From assembly GCA_041481445.1 (NCBI GenBank), contig JBGPBV010000148.1:1-16756 (forward strand): a stretch of DNA of 16,756 bases, in the 5' to 3' direction. Positions within the stretch are counted from its first letter, which is position 1, and every line of letters begins with the position of its first letter. A model generated the notes under the pieces. It saw only the letters and a list, made by a program, of their open reading frames with translations. It did no database searches and was not told the DNA's origin. Source of the stretch: AA29 sp041481445. Its GTDB lineage: Bacteria > Acidobacteriota > Vicinamibacteria > Fen-336. Made by a program: the position numbers and the translations under genes. Below are positions 1 to 6,953 of the stretch, piece after piece.

Positions 1-1785
1 ATCACCCTGGCCGCGGTCTACACGCCGGTGGCCATCCAGGGCGGCCTCACCGGCGCCCTCTTCCGCGAGTTCGCCTTCACCCTGGCCGGCGCCGTCATCG
101 TCTCCGGCGTGGTGGCCCTGACCCTGTCCCCCATGATGGGCTCGCGCCTCCTGCGCGCGGGCGACACCGAGAAGGGCTTCGCGGGCTGGATCAACCGGCG
201 CTTCGACTCCGTGCGCGGGGCCTATACCCGCGCGCTGGGCGGCACCCTGCGCTACCGGCCGGTGGTGCTGGTGCTGTGGGGCATCGTGGTGGCGCTCATC
301 GTTCCCTTCTACCTGCTCTCCCAGCAGGAGCTGGCGCCGGTGGAGGACCAGGGCGTGGTGTTCGGCATCGTGCAGGCCGCCCCCAACGCCACCCTCGACC
401 AGACCCGGCTCTTCACGACGAAGGTCCACGACGTCTACCGGTCCTTCCCGGAGACCGAGAGCATCTTCCAGATCACGAGCCCGACCGGCGGCTTCAGCGG
501 CATGGTGACCAAGCCGTGGAGCGCGCGTCACAAGACGACCGAGCAGCTCCTGGTGGAGGCGGCGGGCAAGCTCTCCGACATCCCCGGCATCCGCGTGATC
601 CCGATGACTCCGGCCCCGCTGCCCGGAGCGGGTGACTTTCCGGTGGATCTCGTGATCGCCTCCACCGCGGAGCCGGCCCAGCTCGTGGAGCTCGCGAACC
701 AGCTGGTGGGGAAGGCCTTCCAGAGCGGCCTCTTCATCTTCGCGGACGCGGACATCAAGTTCGACCAGCCGCAGGCGGAGGTGGTGTTCGACCGCGACAA
801 GGTCCGCTCCCTCGGGGTGGACCTGAGCCAGGCCGGCCGGGACCTCTCCACGCTGCTGGGCGGCGACTACGTGAACCGGTTCAGCATCCAGGGCCGGAGC
901 TACAAGGTGATCCCGCAGATCAAGCGCGCGGACCGGCTCACCCCCGATCAGCTCGAGCAGATCCACGTCACCGGACCCGGCGGCAAGCTCGTCCCGCTGT
1001 CCACCTTCGCCACCCTTGCCACCTCCACCGAGCCGCGCGAGCTCAAGCGCTTCCAACAGCTCAACGCCGTCCGTATCCAGGGCGTGATCCCGCCCCAGGT
1101 CTCGCTCGACAAGGCCCTGGCGTTCCTGGAGGGGGAGGCCAGGACCATGCTGCCTCCGGGCTTCACCGTGGACTACGCGGGGGAATCGCGCCAGCTCCGG
1201 GTGGAGGGCAGCAAGTTCCTGGGGACGTTCCTGCTCTCGGCGGTGCTGATCTACCTGGTCCTGGCCGCGCAGTTCGAGAGCTTCCGCGACCCGTTCATCG
1301 TCCTGGCCGGCTCCGTGCCCCTGGCCCTGTCCGGCGCCCTGCTCTTCTCGTTCCTCGGCCTGACCACGCTGAACATCTACAGCCAGGTCGGTCTGATAAC
1401 GCTGGTGGGCCTGGTCGCCAAGAACGGGATCCTCATCGTGGAGTTCGCGAACCACCTGCAGGAGACGGGCCTCGAGAAGCTGCGGGCGATCGTGGAGGCG
1501 GCGGGGACCCGGCTGCGTCCGATCCTGATGACGACGGCGGCCACCGTCGTGGGCCACTTCCCGCTCGTGTTCGCCACCGGCCCGGGAGCGGGTGCGCGCA
1601 ACAGCATCGGCATCATGCTCGTCAGTGGCATGATCATCGGCACGATGTTCACCCTGTTCGTGGTCCCGTCGATCTACGTTCTGGTGGCGCGCACGCGCGT
1701 GCCGGCGGTGGCCCCCGTGCATGCCGGCGGGCCGGACGTGGACGCGGAGGACACGATGCCCGACCTGGCGGAACTGGCGGTTTGA
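1..1785 (+). CDS. RND-family (HAE1-type) multidrug efflux transporter, 3' part
   Basis: The reading frame is open from base 1, so the gene begins upstream; 594 residues are visible, a little over half of a normal RND pump of about 1,030-1,050. These proton-driven trimers sit in the inner membrane and export drugs or other hydrophobic compounds through a periplasmic adaptor and an outer-membrane channel. The visible part starts at the end of the first transmembrane block (TLSPMMGSRLL), crosses the second periplasmic porter loop (EDQGVVFGIVQAAPN near residue 113), and ends with the last transmembrane bundle, including LVLAAQFESFRDPF and the hallmark GLVAKNGILIVEFAN. The C terminus is a short acidic tail. 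Family assignment is firm; the substrate cannot be told. The adaptor gene is probably upstream, outside the window. No full outer-membrane factor gene follows. Confidence 0.95.
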   Translation: MTLAAVYTPVAIQGGLTGALFREFAFTLAGAVIVSGVVALTLSPMMGSRLLRAGDTEKGFAGWINRRFDSVRGAYTRALGGTLRYRPVVLVLWGIVVALIVPFYLLSQQELAPVEDQGVVFGIVQAAPNATLDQTRLFTTKVHDVYRSFPETESIFQITSPTGGFSGMVTKPWSARHKTTEQLLVEAAGKLSDIPGIRVIPMTPAPLPGAGDFPVDLVIASTAEPAQLVELANQLVGKAFQSGLFIFADADIKFDQPQAEVVFDRDKVRSLGVDLSQAGRDLSTLLGGDYVNRFSIQGRSYKVIPQIKRADRLTPDQLEQIHVTGPGGKLVPLSTFATLATSTEPRELKRFQQLNAVRIQGVIPPQVSLDKALAFLEGEARTMLPPGFTVDYAGESRQLRVEGSKFLGTFLLSAVLIYLVLAAQFESFRDPFIVLAGSVPLALSGALLFSFLGLTTLNIYSQVGLITLVGLVAKNGILIVEFANHLQETGLEKLRAIVEAAGTRLRPILMTTAATVVGHFPLVFATGPGAGARNSIGIMLVSGMIIGTMFTLFVVPSIYVLVARTRVPAVAPVHAGGPDVDAEDTMPDLAELAV

Positions 1786-1886
1786 CGAAGCGGCCCCGCC
1801 GGTGGGCGGTCCCTTTCGCCGCCGCGCTGGTGCTGACGGTGGAGAGCGAGACGTGGGGGGCGAGGGTGGTCAGCGTGAGCCGCTGA
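1782..1886 (+). other. Possible 34-codon ORF overlapping the efflux pump stop
   Basis: A TTG codon overlaps the TGA of the pump gene (TTGA) and opens a 34-codon frame. It begins with a basic stretch (MTKRPRRW) and a hydrophobic run (AVPFAAALVLTV), which resembles the start of a signal peptide. In many RND operons the outer-membrane factor gene sits here and often overlaps in this way. This frame stops almost at once, so it could be a truncated remnant of such a gene, a small peptide, or chance. There is no ribosome binding site of its own beyond coupling to the pump gene. Confidence 0.15.
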
Positions 1887-1896
1887 CGGCACGGCC

Positions 1897-2178
1897 CTAC
1901 AATACCGGGAACCCCCGCGCCCTCAAGGCCGACTTGACCGCCTCCCGCATGGCCTTGCTCATGGGCAAGGTTTCCCCGTCCCCGGAGCGCGTGGGCATCA
2001 TGGTGGTGGCGGAGGTCACCTTCCACTTGCCTTCCGCCTGCCGCACGAGCCGCACCCGGCCGTAGCCGCCCGCGTAGGCGCTGTCGATGACGCGCTGCCA
2101 CTTCTCGACGTCGCCGGGCTGGGCCTCCCCCGGCTGCCATTCCACGTCCACCCGCGCGGACAGGCGCTCAGATGACAT
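1897..2178 (-). CDS. Small hypothetical protein, 93 aa
   Basis: I do not recognise this protein. It is 93 residues, soluble-looking, with a mixed alpha/beta pattern (LSARVDVEWQ, YGRVRLVRQAEGKWKVTS) and a helical C-terminal third (MSKAMREAVKSALRARGF). There is no signal peptide, no membrane segment and no cysteine. It is believable as a gene because ATG at 2178 is preceded on the minus strand by a strong GAGGAGG site 5 nt away, and codons are GC-biased at third positions. A TATCGT hexamer (minus strand, 2204-2199) could be a -10 box giving a leader of about 14 nt. It converges on the efflux pump and diverges from the gas vesicle operon, so it shares the 203-nt intergenic region with that operon's promoter. 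Confidence 0.7.
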   Translation of the reverse strand: MSSERLSARVDVEWQPGEAQPGDVEKWQRVIDSAYAGGYGRVRLVRQAEGKWKVTSATTMMPTRSGDGETLPMSKAMREAVKSALRARGFPVL

Positions 2179-2302
2179 CTCGCCTCCTCGACAGAGGCAC
2201 GATAGCAGGAGTCCCGGTCCCGCGCGCAGGGATTCTCGCCCCCCCTCCTCCGCGCCCGGGTCGGGTGTGGTTCAATGTGGCGGCCGGGAGCGGCGGCGGG
2301 AC

Positions 2303-2331
2303 CTGAACCGGGCCGCGTCATGGTGTATGTT
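2303..2331 (+). promoter_or_regulatory. Candidate promoter for the gas vesicle operon
   Basis: The 203-nt gap between the divergent minus-strand gene and gvpJ must hold the operon's promoter. The best sigma70-like pair I can find is CTGAAC (2303-2308), a 17-nt spacer, and TATGTT (2326-2331), with 3/6 and 4/6 matches to consensus. It would give a leader of about 45 nt carrying the GGGAG site at 2371-2375. It is weak, and a dedicated activator or other sigma factor could be needed. I found no clear sigma54 site and no strong inverted repeat in this gap. Confidence 0.25.
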
Positions 2332-2381
2332 CTGCGGAACCTGTCTTTCGGACCTCGCGCGCGCGCCGACGGGAGCCCTGC

Positions 2382-2750
2382 ATGAGAACGGACATGCCGT
2401 TCGACCAGCACCGAGCCTCCACCGGTCTGGTCGACGTGCTCGACCGTGTGCTCGACAAGGGTCTGCTCGTGGCGGGCGACATCCGCATCTCCCTGGCCGA
2501 GGTCGAGCTGCTCACCATCCGGATCCGGCTCATCGTGTGCTCGATCGACAAGGCCCAGGAGATCGGGATGGACTGGTGGCGGACCGACCCGCACTTCTCC
2601 GGGGCCCAGATCGGGAAGTCGTCGGCGGAGAACCAGGAGCTGAAGCGCCAGATCCGTGCCCTCGAGCGGCGGATCGAGGAGCTCTCGGGGGGGGCGCTTC
2701 CTCCCGCGGCCAGGAGACTCAAGCGCGCTCGGCGCCGCGCCGCGCGCTGA
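2382..2750 (+). CDS. gvpJ: Gas vesicle protein GvpJ (GvpA-family minor subunit)
   Basis: Minor gas vesicle structural protein of the GvpA superfamily, 122 aa, thought to help nucleate the vesicle or form its tips. The GvpA-like core spans residues 15-57 (LVDVLDRVLDKGLLVAGDI, then ELLTIRIRLIVCSIDKA). What separates it from GvpA is AGDI in place of IDAW and the following EIGMDWWRTDPHF at 60-72, a signature I associate with cyanobacterial and Bacillus GvpJ-type proteins. Residues 82-102 form a charged amphipathic helix, likely coiled coil (ENQELKRQIRALERRIEEL). The protein ends in a strongly basic tail, RRLKRARRRAAR. ATG at 2382 has GGGAG 6 nt upstream. It is the first gene of the operon, 14 nt before gvpA. 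Confidence 0.9.
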   Translation: MRTDMPFDQHRASTGLVDVLDRVLDKGLLVAGDIRISLAEVELLTIRIRLIVCSIDKAQEIGMDWWRTDPHFSGAQIGKSSAENQELKRQIRALERRIEELSGGALPPAARRLKRARRRAAR

Positions 2751-2764
2751 CAGGAGCATGACCG

Positions 2765-3103
2765 ATGCCCGTTGAACGCACCGTAGGCGGAACCAGCCTC
2801 ATCGACGTCCTCGACCGGGTGCTCGACAAAGGCATCGTCATCGACGCCTGGGTCCGGGTCTCGCTCGTGGGCATCGACCTGATCACGGTCGAGGCGCGCA
2901 TCGTCGTGGCCTCCATCGAGACCTACCTGAAGTACTCGGAGGCCGTGGGCCAGCTCCCGCCCGTCTCCAAGCCCGTCCTGGAACCGGCCCGCGCCTCCGA
3001 CTCGGTGCTGGCGGAGAACGCCGCCCTGCGGGCCCAGCTCGCCGCCATCGAAGGGGGCGGTGGCCGCCGCCGAAAGCGCGCCGCCGTCCGCCGCCGAGGG
3101 TAA
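2765..3103 (+). CDS. gvpA: Gas vesicle structural protein GvpA
   Basis: Main wall protein of the gas vesicle, a gas-filled protein shell used for buoyancy. Residues 9-62 match the near-invariant GvpA core: SLIDVLDRVLDKGIVIDAWV, then RVSLVGIDLITVEARIVVAS, then IETYLKYSEAVG. GvpA is usually about 70-90 residues; this one is 112 because of a C-terminal extension. The extension has a proline-rich linker (63-75), a short heptad-like helix (LAENAALRAQLAAIE, 82-96), a GGGG linker and a basic tail RRRKRAAVRRRG. ATG at 2765 has AGGAG at 2752-2756. The stretch encoding the VLDRVLDKG motif is nearly the same in gvpJ and gvpA at the DNA level, pointing to duplication or gene conversion. A single gvpA copy is visible. 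Identity is firm; the role of the tail is unknown. Confidence 0.95.
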   Translation: MPVERTVGGTSLIDVLDRVLDKGIVIDAWVRVSLVGIDLITVEARIVVASIETYLKYSEAVGQLPPVSKPVLEPARASDSVLAENAALRAQLAAIEGGGGRRRKRAAVRRRG

Positions 3104-3106
3104 CGC

Positions 3107-5239
3107 TTGGCCAGGCCGGCCTCCATCTCCGCGAGCACCGCGGTCGCGCGGGGCGCCGGCCAGGCGGAGGCACGCCTGGGCCTGGCCGAGTTCCTCCTCA
3201 CCTGCGACGACGGCGTGGACTGCGCGCGCCGCTCGCTCGAATGGCTGGGCGAGTACGGGGCCGCGCGCTCGGGGGCCTGCCTGGCCGTGGACGGCGAGCA
3301 CCAGCGCCTGGCCGTGATCGCCACCCACGGACCCGGCCTTCCCTCCGACTTCATGGTCGACCTGGAGGACCGCGCGCATCCTCTGGTGGCGGCCGCCTTC
3401 GGCCGGCAGGCCCTCCGGTTCTCGGACCGCCGCGGCGAGCACCACCCGCCCTCGCCGCTGGGCCGCCTGAGCATCCTGGTCCAGCCGATGTACGCGCGCA
3501 TGGGACGCGAGAACGTGCCCGCGGGCCTGCTCGTGGTCAGCCCGCCCGAGGTCGACCCCGCCCTGGTGGCCTGGGTGGGCAGCGTGCTCGCCTCCCCGCT
3601 CGTGCGCCTGGGACGCAGCCGGAGCCTCATGGAGGCGGACCGGCGCGTGCGGCGGGAGCGGACGCTGCTCGATGCCGTCCCCGACCCCATCCTCCTCACC
3701 GACCCCGAGGGGCGCGTCCTGATCGCCAACGCGCGGGCCAAGGCCCTCCTGGTGGCCGGGGAAGGGGAGAGCGAGGGGCGCCGGCGCGCGGTGGCCCTCA
3801 ACAACATGCTCTTCTCGTCCGCGCTGGCCCAGACCGCGATCCACGAGGGGGGCCGGCGCGAGCTGCTCCTCGTGGACCCCGTGGAGGGCTCGGACCTGCT
3901 CTTCGAGCTGCTCAGCACCATCGCTCCCGACATCCGCGAGGGCACCGCCCTGGTCTCGATCCTGCGCAACATCTCCGACCTGCGCCGCGCCAGCGAGGAG
4001 ATCGAGGAGAACTACCGCCGCCTGCGCATCGCGGAGGCGGACGTGCGCGCGGAGCGGGACCGCCTCGACCTCATCATCGACTCCGTGGCCGACCCCATCC
4101 TGGTGACGGACCCCGCGGGGGCCCTGATGATGATGAACACCCCCGCCGAGCGCCTCTTCTCGGTGCCGGACACCGCCGCCCCCGACCACGGCGTGCGCGT
4201 CCAGGCCAACGACGCCCACTTCTCCGCGTTCGTGTCGAACCTCCTCTTCGCGCCGGAGGGCGAGCGGCGGCGGGGCGAGATCGGCCTCGTCGATCCGGAG
4301 ACGGGGCAGCCCCTCCCGGTGGAGGCCATCTCGGGCAAGATCTACTCCGAGCACGGCGAGGTCACGGCCATCGTCACCGCCCTCCACGACCGCGCGGAGG
4401 CGATCGAGAGGGCGCGCCTGTACGAGGAGCTCAAGCAGGCCTCCGCCCTCCTCGAGGAGCGGGTCCGGCAGGCCACCTCCGAGCTGGTCGGCCAGAACGA
4501 GCTGCTGCGCCGGCAGCGCATCGAGCTGGAGCAGGCCTCCGCCGCCAAGTCGCAGTTCCTGGCCAACATGTCCCACGAGTTCCGGACGCCGCTCAACGCG
4601 ATCCTCGGCTACACGAGCCTCCTCCTGCAGGGCGTGTCCGGCGCCATGACCCCCCAGCAGGAGCGCAACCTCGGCCGCGTCGACAGCAACGCGCGCCACC
4701 TCCTGGCGATCATCAACGACATCCTCGACATCTCCCGCATCGAGGCCGGGAAGATGCCGCTCCACCTGGGCACGTTCCCCCTGCCCACGCTGATGCAGGA
4801 GGTCGTGGCGGAGCTGGAGCCCCTCATCCACCGCTCGAAGCTCTCCGTCCGCATCGACGGCACCCGGAAGCTGCCGTCCCTCTCCAGCGACCGCCCGAAG
4901 GTCAAGCAGATCGTGCTGAACCTGGTCACCAACGCGATAAAGTTCACGCCCAGCGGGTCGGTGACCGTGTCGGCACGGTACGACAGCAAGGGCAAGGAGC
5001 TGGTCATCGCGGTCAAGGACACGGGCATCGGCATCAAATCCGAGGATTACGAGCGCGTCTTCGAGGACTTCCGGCAGGCCGACAACTCCCCGGCCCGGGA
5101 GTACGGAGGGGCGGGCCTGGGGCTGGCCATCTGCCGGCGCCTCGCCCACATGCTCGAGGGACGCCTGGAGTTGCACAGCGCGGTCGGCCGGGGCTCGACC
5201 TTCACCCTGACCCTGCCCGCGCGGCTGCGGAGGCGGTGA
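3107..5239 (+). CDS. Soluble GAF-PAS-PAS sensor histidine kinase in the gas vesicle operon
   Basis: Sensor kinase of 710 aa without transmembrane segments, so it should sense a cytoplasmic signal. Order: a GAF-like domain (about 15-185), a PAS domain (about 185-300, LLDAVPDPILLTDPEGRV), a coiled linker, a second PAS (about 320-440, IIDSVADPILVTDPAG), a second coiled coil, then HisKA and HATPase_c. The phospho-acceptor is H490 in FLANMSHEFRTPLNAILGY; the N box has N609 (NLVTNAIKFT), the G1 box D638 (DTGIGI), and the G2 box lies near 667 (GGAGLGLAI). All key residues are present, so it should be active. No receiver is fused; the regulator is the next gene. The start is TTG at 3107, 3 nt after gvpA, with GAGGG at 3096-3100. 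No heme- or flavin-binding motif is obvious, so the ligand is unknown. Confidence 0.9.
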   Translation: MARPASISASTAVARGAGQAEARLGLAEFLLTCDDGVDCARRSLEWLGEYGAARSGACLAVDGEHQRLAVIATHGPGLPSDFMVDLEDRAHPLVAAAFGRQALRFSDRRGEHHPPSPLGRLSILVQPMYARMGRENVPAGLLVVSPPEVDPALVAWVGSVLASPLVRLGRSRSLMEADRRVRRERTLLDAVPDPILLTDPEGRVLIANARAKALLVAGEGESEGRRRAVALNNMLFSSALAQTAIHEGGRRELLLVDPVEGSDLLFELLSTIAPDIREGTALVSILRNISDLRRASEEIEENYRRLRIAEADVRAERDRLDLIIDSVADPILVTDPAGALMMMNTPAERLFSVPDTAAPDHGVRVQANDAHFSAFVSNLLFAPEGERRRGEIGLVDPETGQPLPVEAISGKIYSEHGEVTAIVTALHDRAEAIERARLYEELKQASALLEERVRQATSELVGQNELLRRQRIELEQASAAKSQFLANMSHEFRTPLNAILGYTSLLLQGVSGAMTPQQERNLGRVDSNARHLLAIINDILDISRIEAGKMPLHLGTFPLPTLMQEVVAELEPLIHRSKLSVRIDGTRKLPSLSSDRPKVKQIVLNLVTNAIKFTPSGSVTVSARYDSKGKELVIAVKDTGIGIKSEDYERVFEDFRQADNSPAREYGGAGLGLAICRRLAHMLEGRLELHSAVGRGSTFTLTLPARLRRR

Positions 5240-5670
5240 TGCCGGACAAGAAGCCGCGCTCGGGAGCGGGGAAGGGCGAGCCGGGCCCCCTCATCCTGGT
5301 CGTCGACGACTTCGAGGACAACCGCGAGATGTACGCCCAGTACCTGCGCTTCAACGGGTACCGCGTGGCGGAGGCGGTCGACGGGCTCGACGCCCTCACC
5401 AAGGCGGCCGCCCTGCGCCCCGACCTCATCGTGATGGACCTGTCCCTGCCCCGGCTGGACGGCTGGGAGGCCACGCGCCGCCTGAAGAAGGATCCCGTCA
5501 CCAGCGGGATCCCGGTGGTGGCGCTGACCGGACACGCCCTGGCCGGCCACGATGAGGGCGCGCGCAGCGCCGGCTGCGACTCGTTCGTGACCAAGCCGTG
5601 CATTCCGGCCGACCTGGAGGCGGAGATTCGACGCGTCCTGACCACGAAGTCGGGCGCGCGTGGGAGGTGA
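5239..5670 (+). CDS. Single-domain response regulator (CheY-like receiver)
   Basis: A receiver domain of 143 aa with no output domain. All active-site residues are visible: the acidic pair D23/D24 (LVVDDFEDN), the phospho-acceptor D67 (VMDLSLPRLDGW), T97 (VVALTGHAL) and K119 (FVTKPC). The first 17 residues are a basic, flexible lead-in. The ATG overlaps the kinase stop (TGATG at 5237-5241), so the two are translationally coupled and almost surely partners. With no DNA-binding domain it must act by protein contact, for instance on an assembly factor, on a phosphotransfer protein, or by feeding a relay elsewhere. Its position between the kinase and a gvpF/L gene suggests that the signal concerns vesicle formation; that is inference. 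Confidence 0.9.
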   Translation: MPDKKPRSGAGKGEPGPLILVVDDFEDNREMYAQYLRFNGYRVAEAVDGLDALTKAAALRPDLIVMDLSLPRLDGWEATRRLKKDPVTSGIPVVALTGHALAGHDEGARSAGCDSFVTKPCIPADLEAEIRRVLTTKSGARGR

Positions 5671-6617
5671 TGACGGTGGCCAAGACCCGCCGGGGGAAGC
5701 AGGCGCCGAAGGCGGCGGCGCGTGCGGTCCCGAACAAGGCCGGCCGCCCGGCCGCGAAGGCGGCGCGACCCGTCCCCGCCGAGCGCAAGCCGGCGCGGTC
5801 CGCGGAAGCGCCCGCCCGTCCCGCCGCCGCGCGCGTGGGGCGCGCGGCCGCCACCGAGAGCCGCGGCAAGTACGTCTACTGCATCATCCGGTCGGACGAG
5901 CCGATGAAGTTCGGCCCCATCGGCATCGGGGCCGAGCCCGCCGACGTCCACTCCGTCAACCACAAGGAGCTGGCCGCGGTCGTCTCCGACACCCCGGTCG
6001 AGGTCTTCGACGCCACCCGCGAGAACGTGCTCGCCCACGAGCGGGTGAACGAGACGGTCATGCGCAACCACACCGTCATCCCCATGTCGTTCGGCACCGT
6101 GTTCAAGACCCAGGACGACATCGTGGAGCTGCTGCGCGCGGCCTACGACGCCTTCACGGACGTGCTCAACAAGATGCGGGACAAGCTCGAGTTCGGCCTC
6201 AAGGTGCTCTGGGACCGCGACGTCATCATCCGGAAGATCGAGAGCGAGGACGAGGACGTGCGCCGGCTCAAGGGGGAGATCTCCTCCCAGAAGGGCTCCA
6301 CCTACTTCGCGCGCATGCAGTACGGCCGCCTCATGGACTCCGCCCTGGAGGCCCGCTCGGAGCGCTACGTGCGGGACATCTTCGAGGAGCTGCGGCCGGT
6401 CTCGGTGGCCTCGCGCGCCAACAAGCCCATCGGCGACAAGATGATCATGAACGCCGCCTTCCTGGTCGCCCGCGAGAAGGAGGCGGCCTTCGACGCCAAG
6501 GTGAAGCAGATCGGGGCCCGCCACGACAACCTGACCTTCAAGTACACGGGCCCCTGGCCGCCGTACAACTTCGTGAACATCCGCCTGAAGCTCGAGCGGG
6601 CACGAGAGGGAGAGTAG
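5670..6617 (+). CDS. GvpL/GvpF-family gas vesicle protein (first copy, long basic N terminus)
   Basis: Gas vesicle assembly protein of the GvpL/GvpF family, 315 aa. Family members bind GvpA and are thought to help it reach the growing vesicle. The domain runs from about residue 67 (KYVYCIIR) to the end, with HERVNETVMRNHTVIPMSFG in the middle, DKMIMNAAFLVAREKEAAF, and the closing signature TGPWPPYNFVNIRL. Residues 1-66 are an unusual Lys/Arg/Ala/Pro-rich, probably disordered, extension. The ATG overlaps the stop of the response regulator (TGATG at 5668-5672). GGGAGG at 5662-5667 is only 2 nt from that ATG but 8 nt from GTG at 5676, so GTG may be the true start; the difference is two residues. 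This is the longest of three GvpF/L proteins here. Confidence 0.9.
   Translation: MTVAKTRRGKQAPKAAARAVPNKAGRPAAKAARPVPAERKPARSAEAPARPAAARVGRAAATESRGKYVYCIIRSDEPMKFGPIGIGAEPADVHSVNHKELAAVVSDTPVEVFDATRENVLAHERVNETVMRNHTVIPMSFGTVFKTQDDIVELLRAAYDAFTDVLNKMRDKLEFGLKVLWDRDVIIRKIESEDEDVRRLKGEISSQKGSTYFARMQYGRLMDSALEARSERYVRDIFEELRPVSVASRANKPIGDKMIMNAAFLVAREKEAAFDAKVKQIGARHDNLTFKYTGPWPPYNFVNIRLKLERAREGE
6608..6612 (+). promoter_or_regulatory. Ribosome binding site that supports a CTG start for gvpG
   Basis: GGGAG lies inside the last codons of the preceding gvpL/F gene, 8 nt before CTG at 6621. That is ideal spacing for initiation at the CTG. No such site precedes the next in-frame GTG at 6645. Confidence 0.5.
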
Positions 6618-6620
6618 GCC

Positions 6621-6953
6621 CTGCTCATCATCGACAGCCTGCTCGTGGGGGGCGTCCGCTTCGTCCTCGACAAGCTGGTGCAGGCGGTCGACGCCGAGCT
6701 CGGCGACGACACCGTCCTGCGCGAGGAGCTGCTGGCCGCGCAGATGCGCCTGGAGCTGGGCGAGATCACCGAGGAGGAGTTCGCGGTGGTCGAGCGCGAC
6801 CTGCTGGCGCGCATCCGCGAGGTCCGCGAGCGCAACACCGCCCCCGCGCCGCCTCCGGGCGAGATGAGGATCGCGGGCGTGGAGGCGACCTTCACCGGCG
6901 AGGAGCACGCCGCGGACGGAGAGGGCGAGGCGGGCCACGGCCGGCGCCGCTGA
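6621..6953 (+). CDS. gvpG: Gas vesicle protein GvpG, apparent CTG start
   Basis: GvpG is a small, mostly helical assembly factor that works with GvpF/L. Read from CTG at 6621 the protein is 110 aa and opens with the family's conserved start, (M)LIIDSLLVGGVRFVLDKLVQ. It then has the helical segment with LEEL-type charge pattern (REELLAAQMRLELGEITEEE, FAVVERDLLARIREVRE, residues about 34-70). The remaining 40 residues are a Pro/Gly/Glu-rich tail ending in GRRR. The first canonical start, GTG at 6645, would delete the eight most conserved residues and has no ribosome binding site. The gene is in the same frame as the upstream gvpL/F, separated only by TAG and one GCC codon. Confidence 0.85.
   Translation: MLIIDSLLVGGVRFVLDKLVQAVDAELGDDTVLREELLAAQMRLELGEITEEEFAVVERDLLARIREVRERNTAPAPPPGEMRIAGVEATFTGEEHAADGEGEAGHGRRR

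Noticed and set aside
2318..5176. A 952-residue open frame on the minus strand
   Set aside because: It lies opposite gvpJ, gvpA and the kinase, all with clear family motifs, and its composition (long Glu/Leu/Gly/Arg runs) is what the antisense of GC3-rich genes gives.
6645..6953. GTG 6645 as the gvpG start
   Set aside because: It would drop the conserved LIIDSLLV start and has no ribosome binding site.
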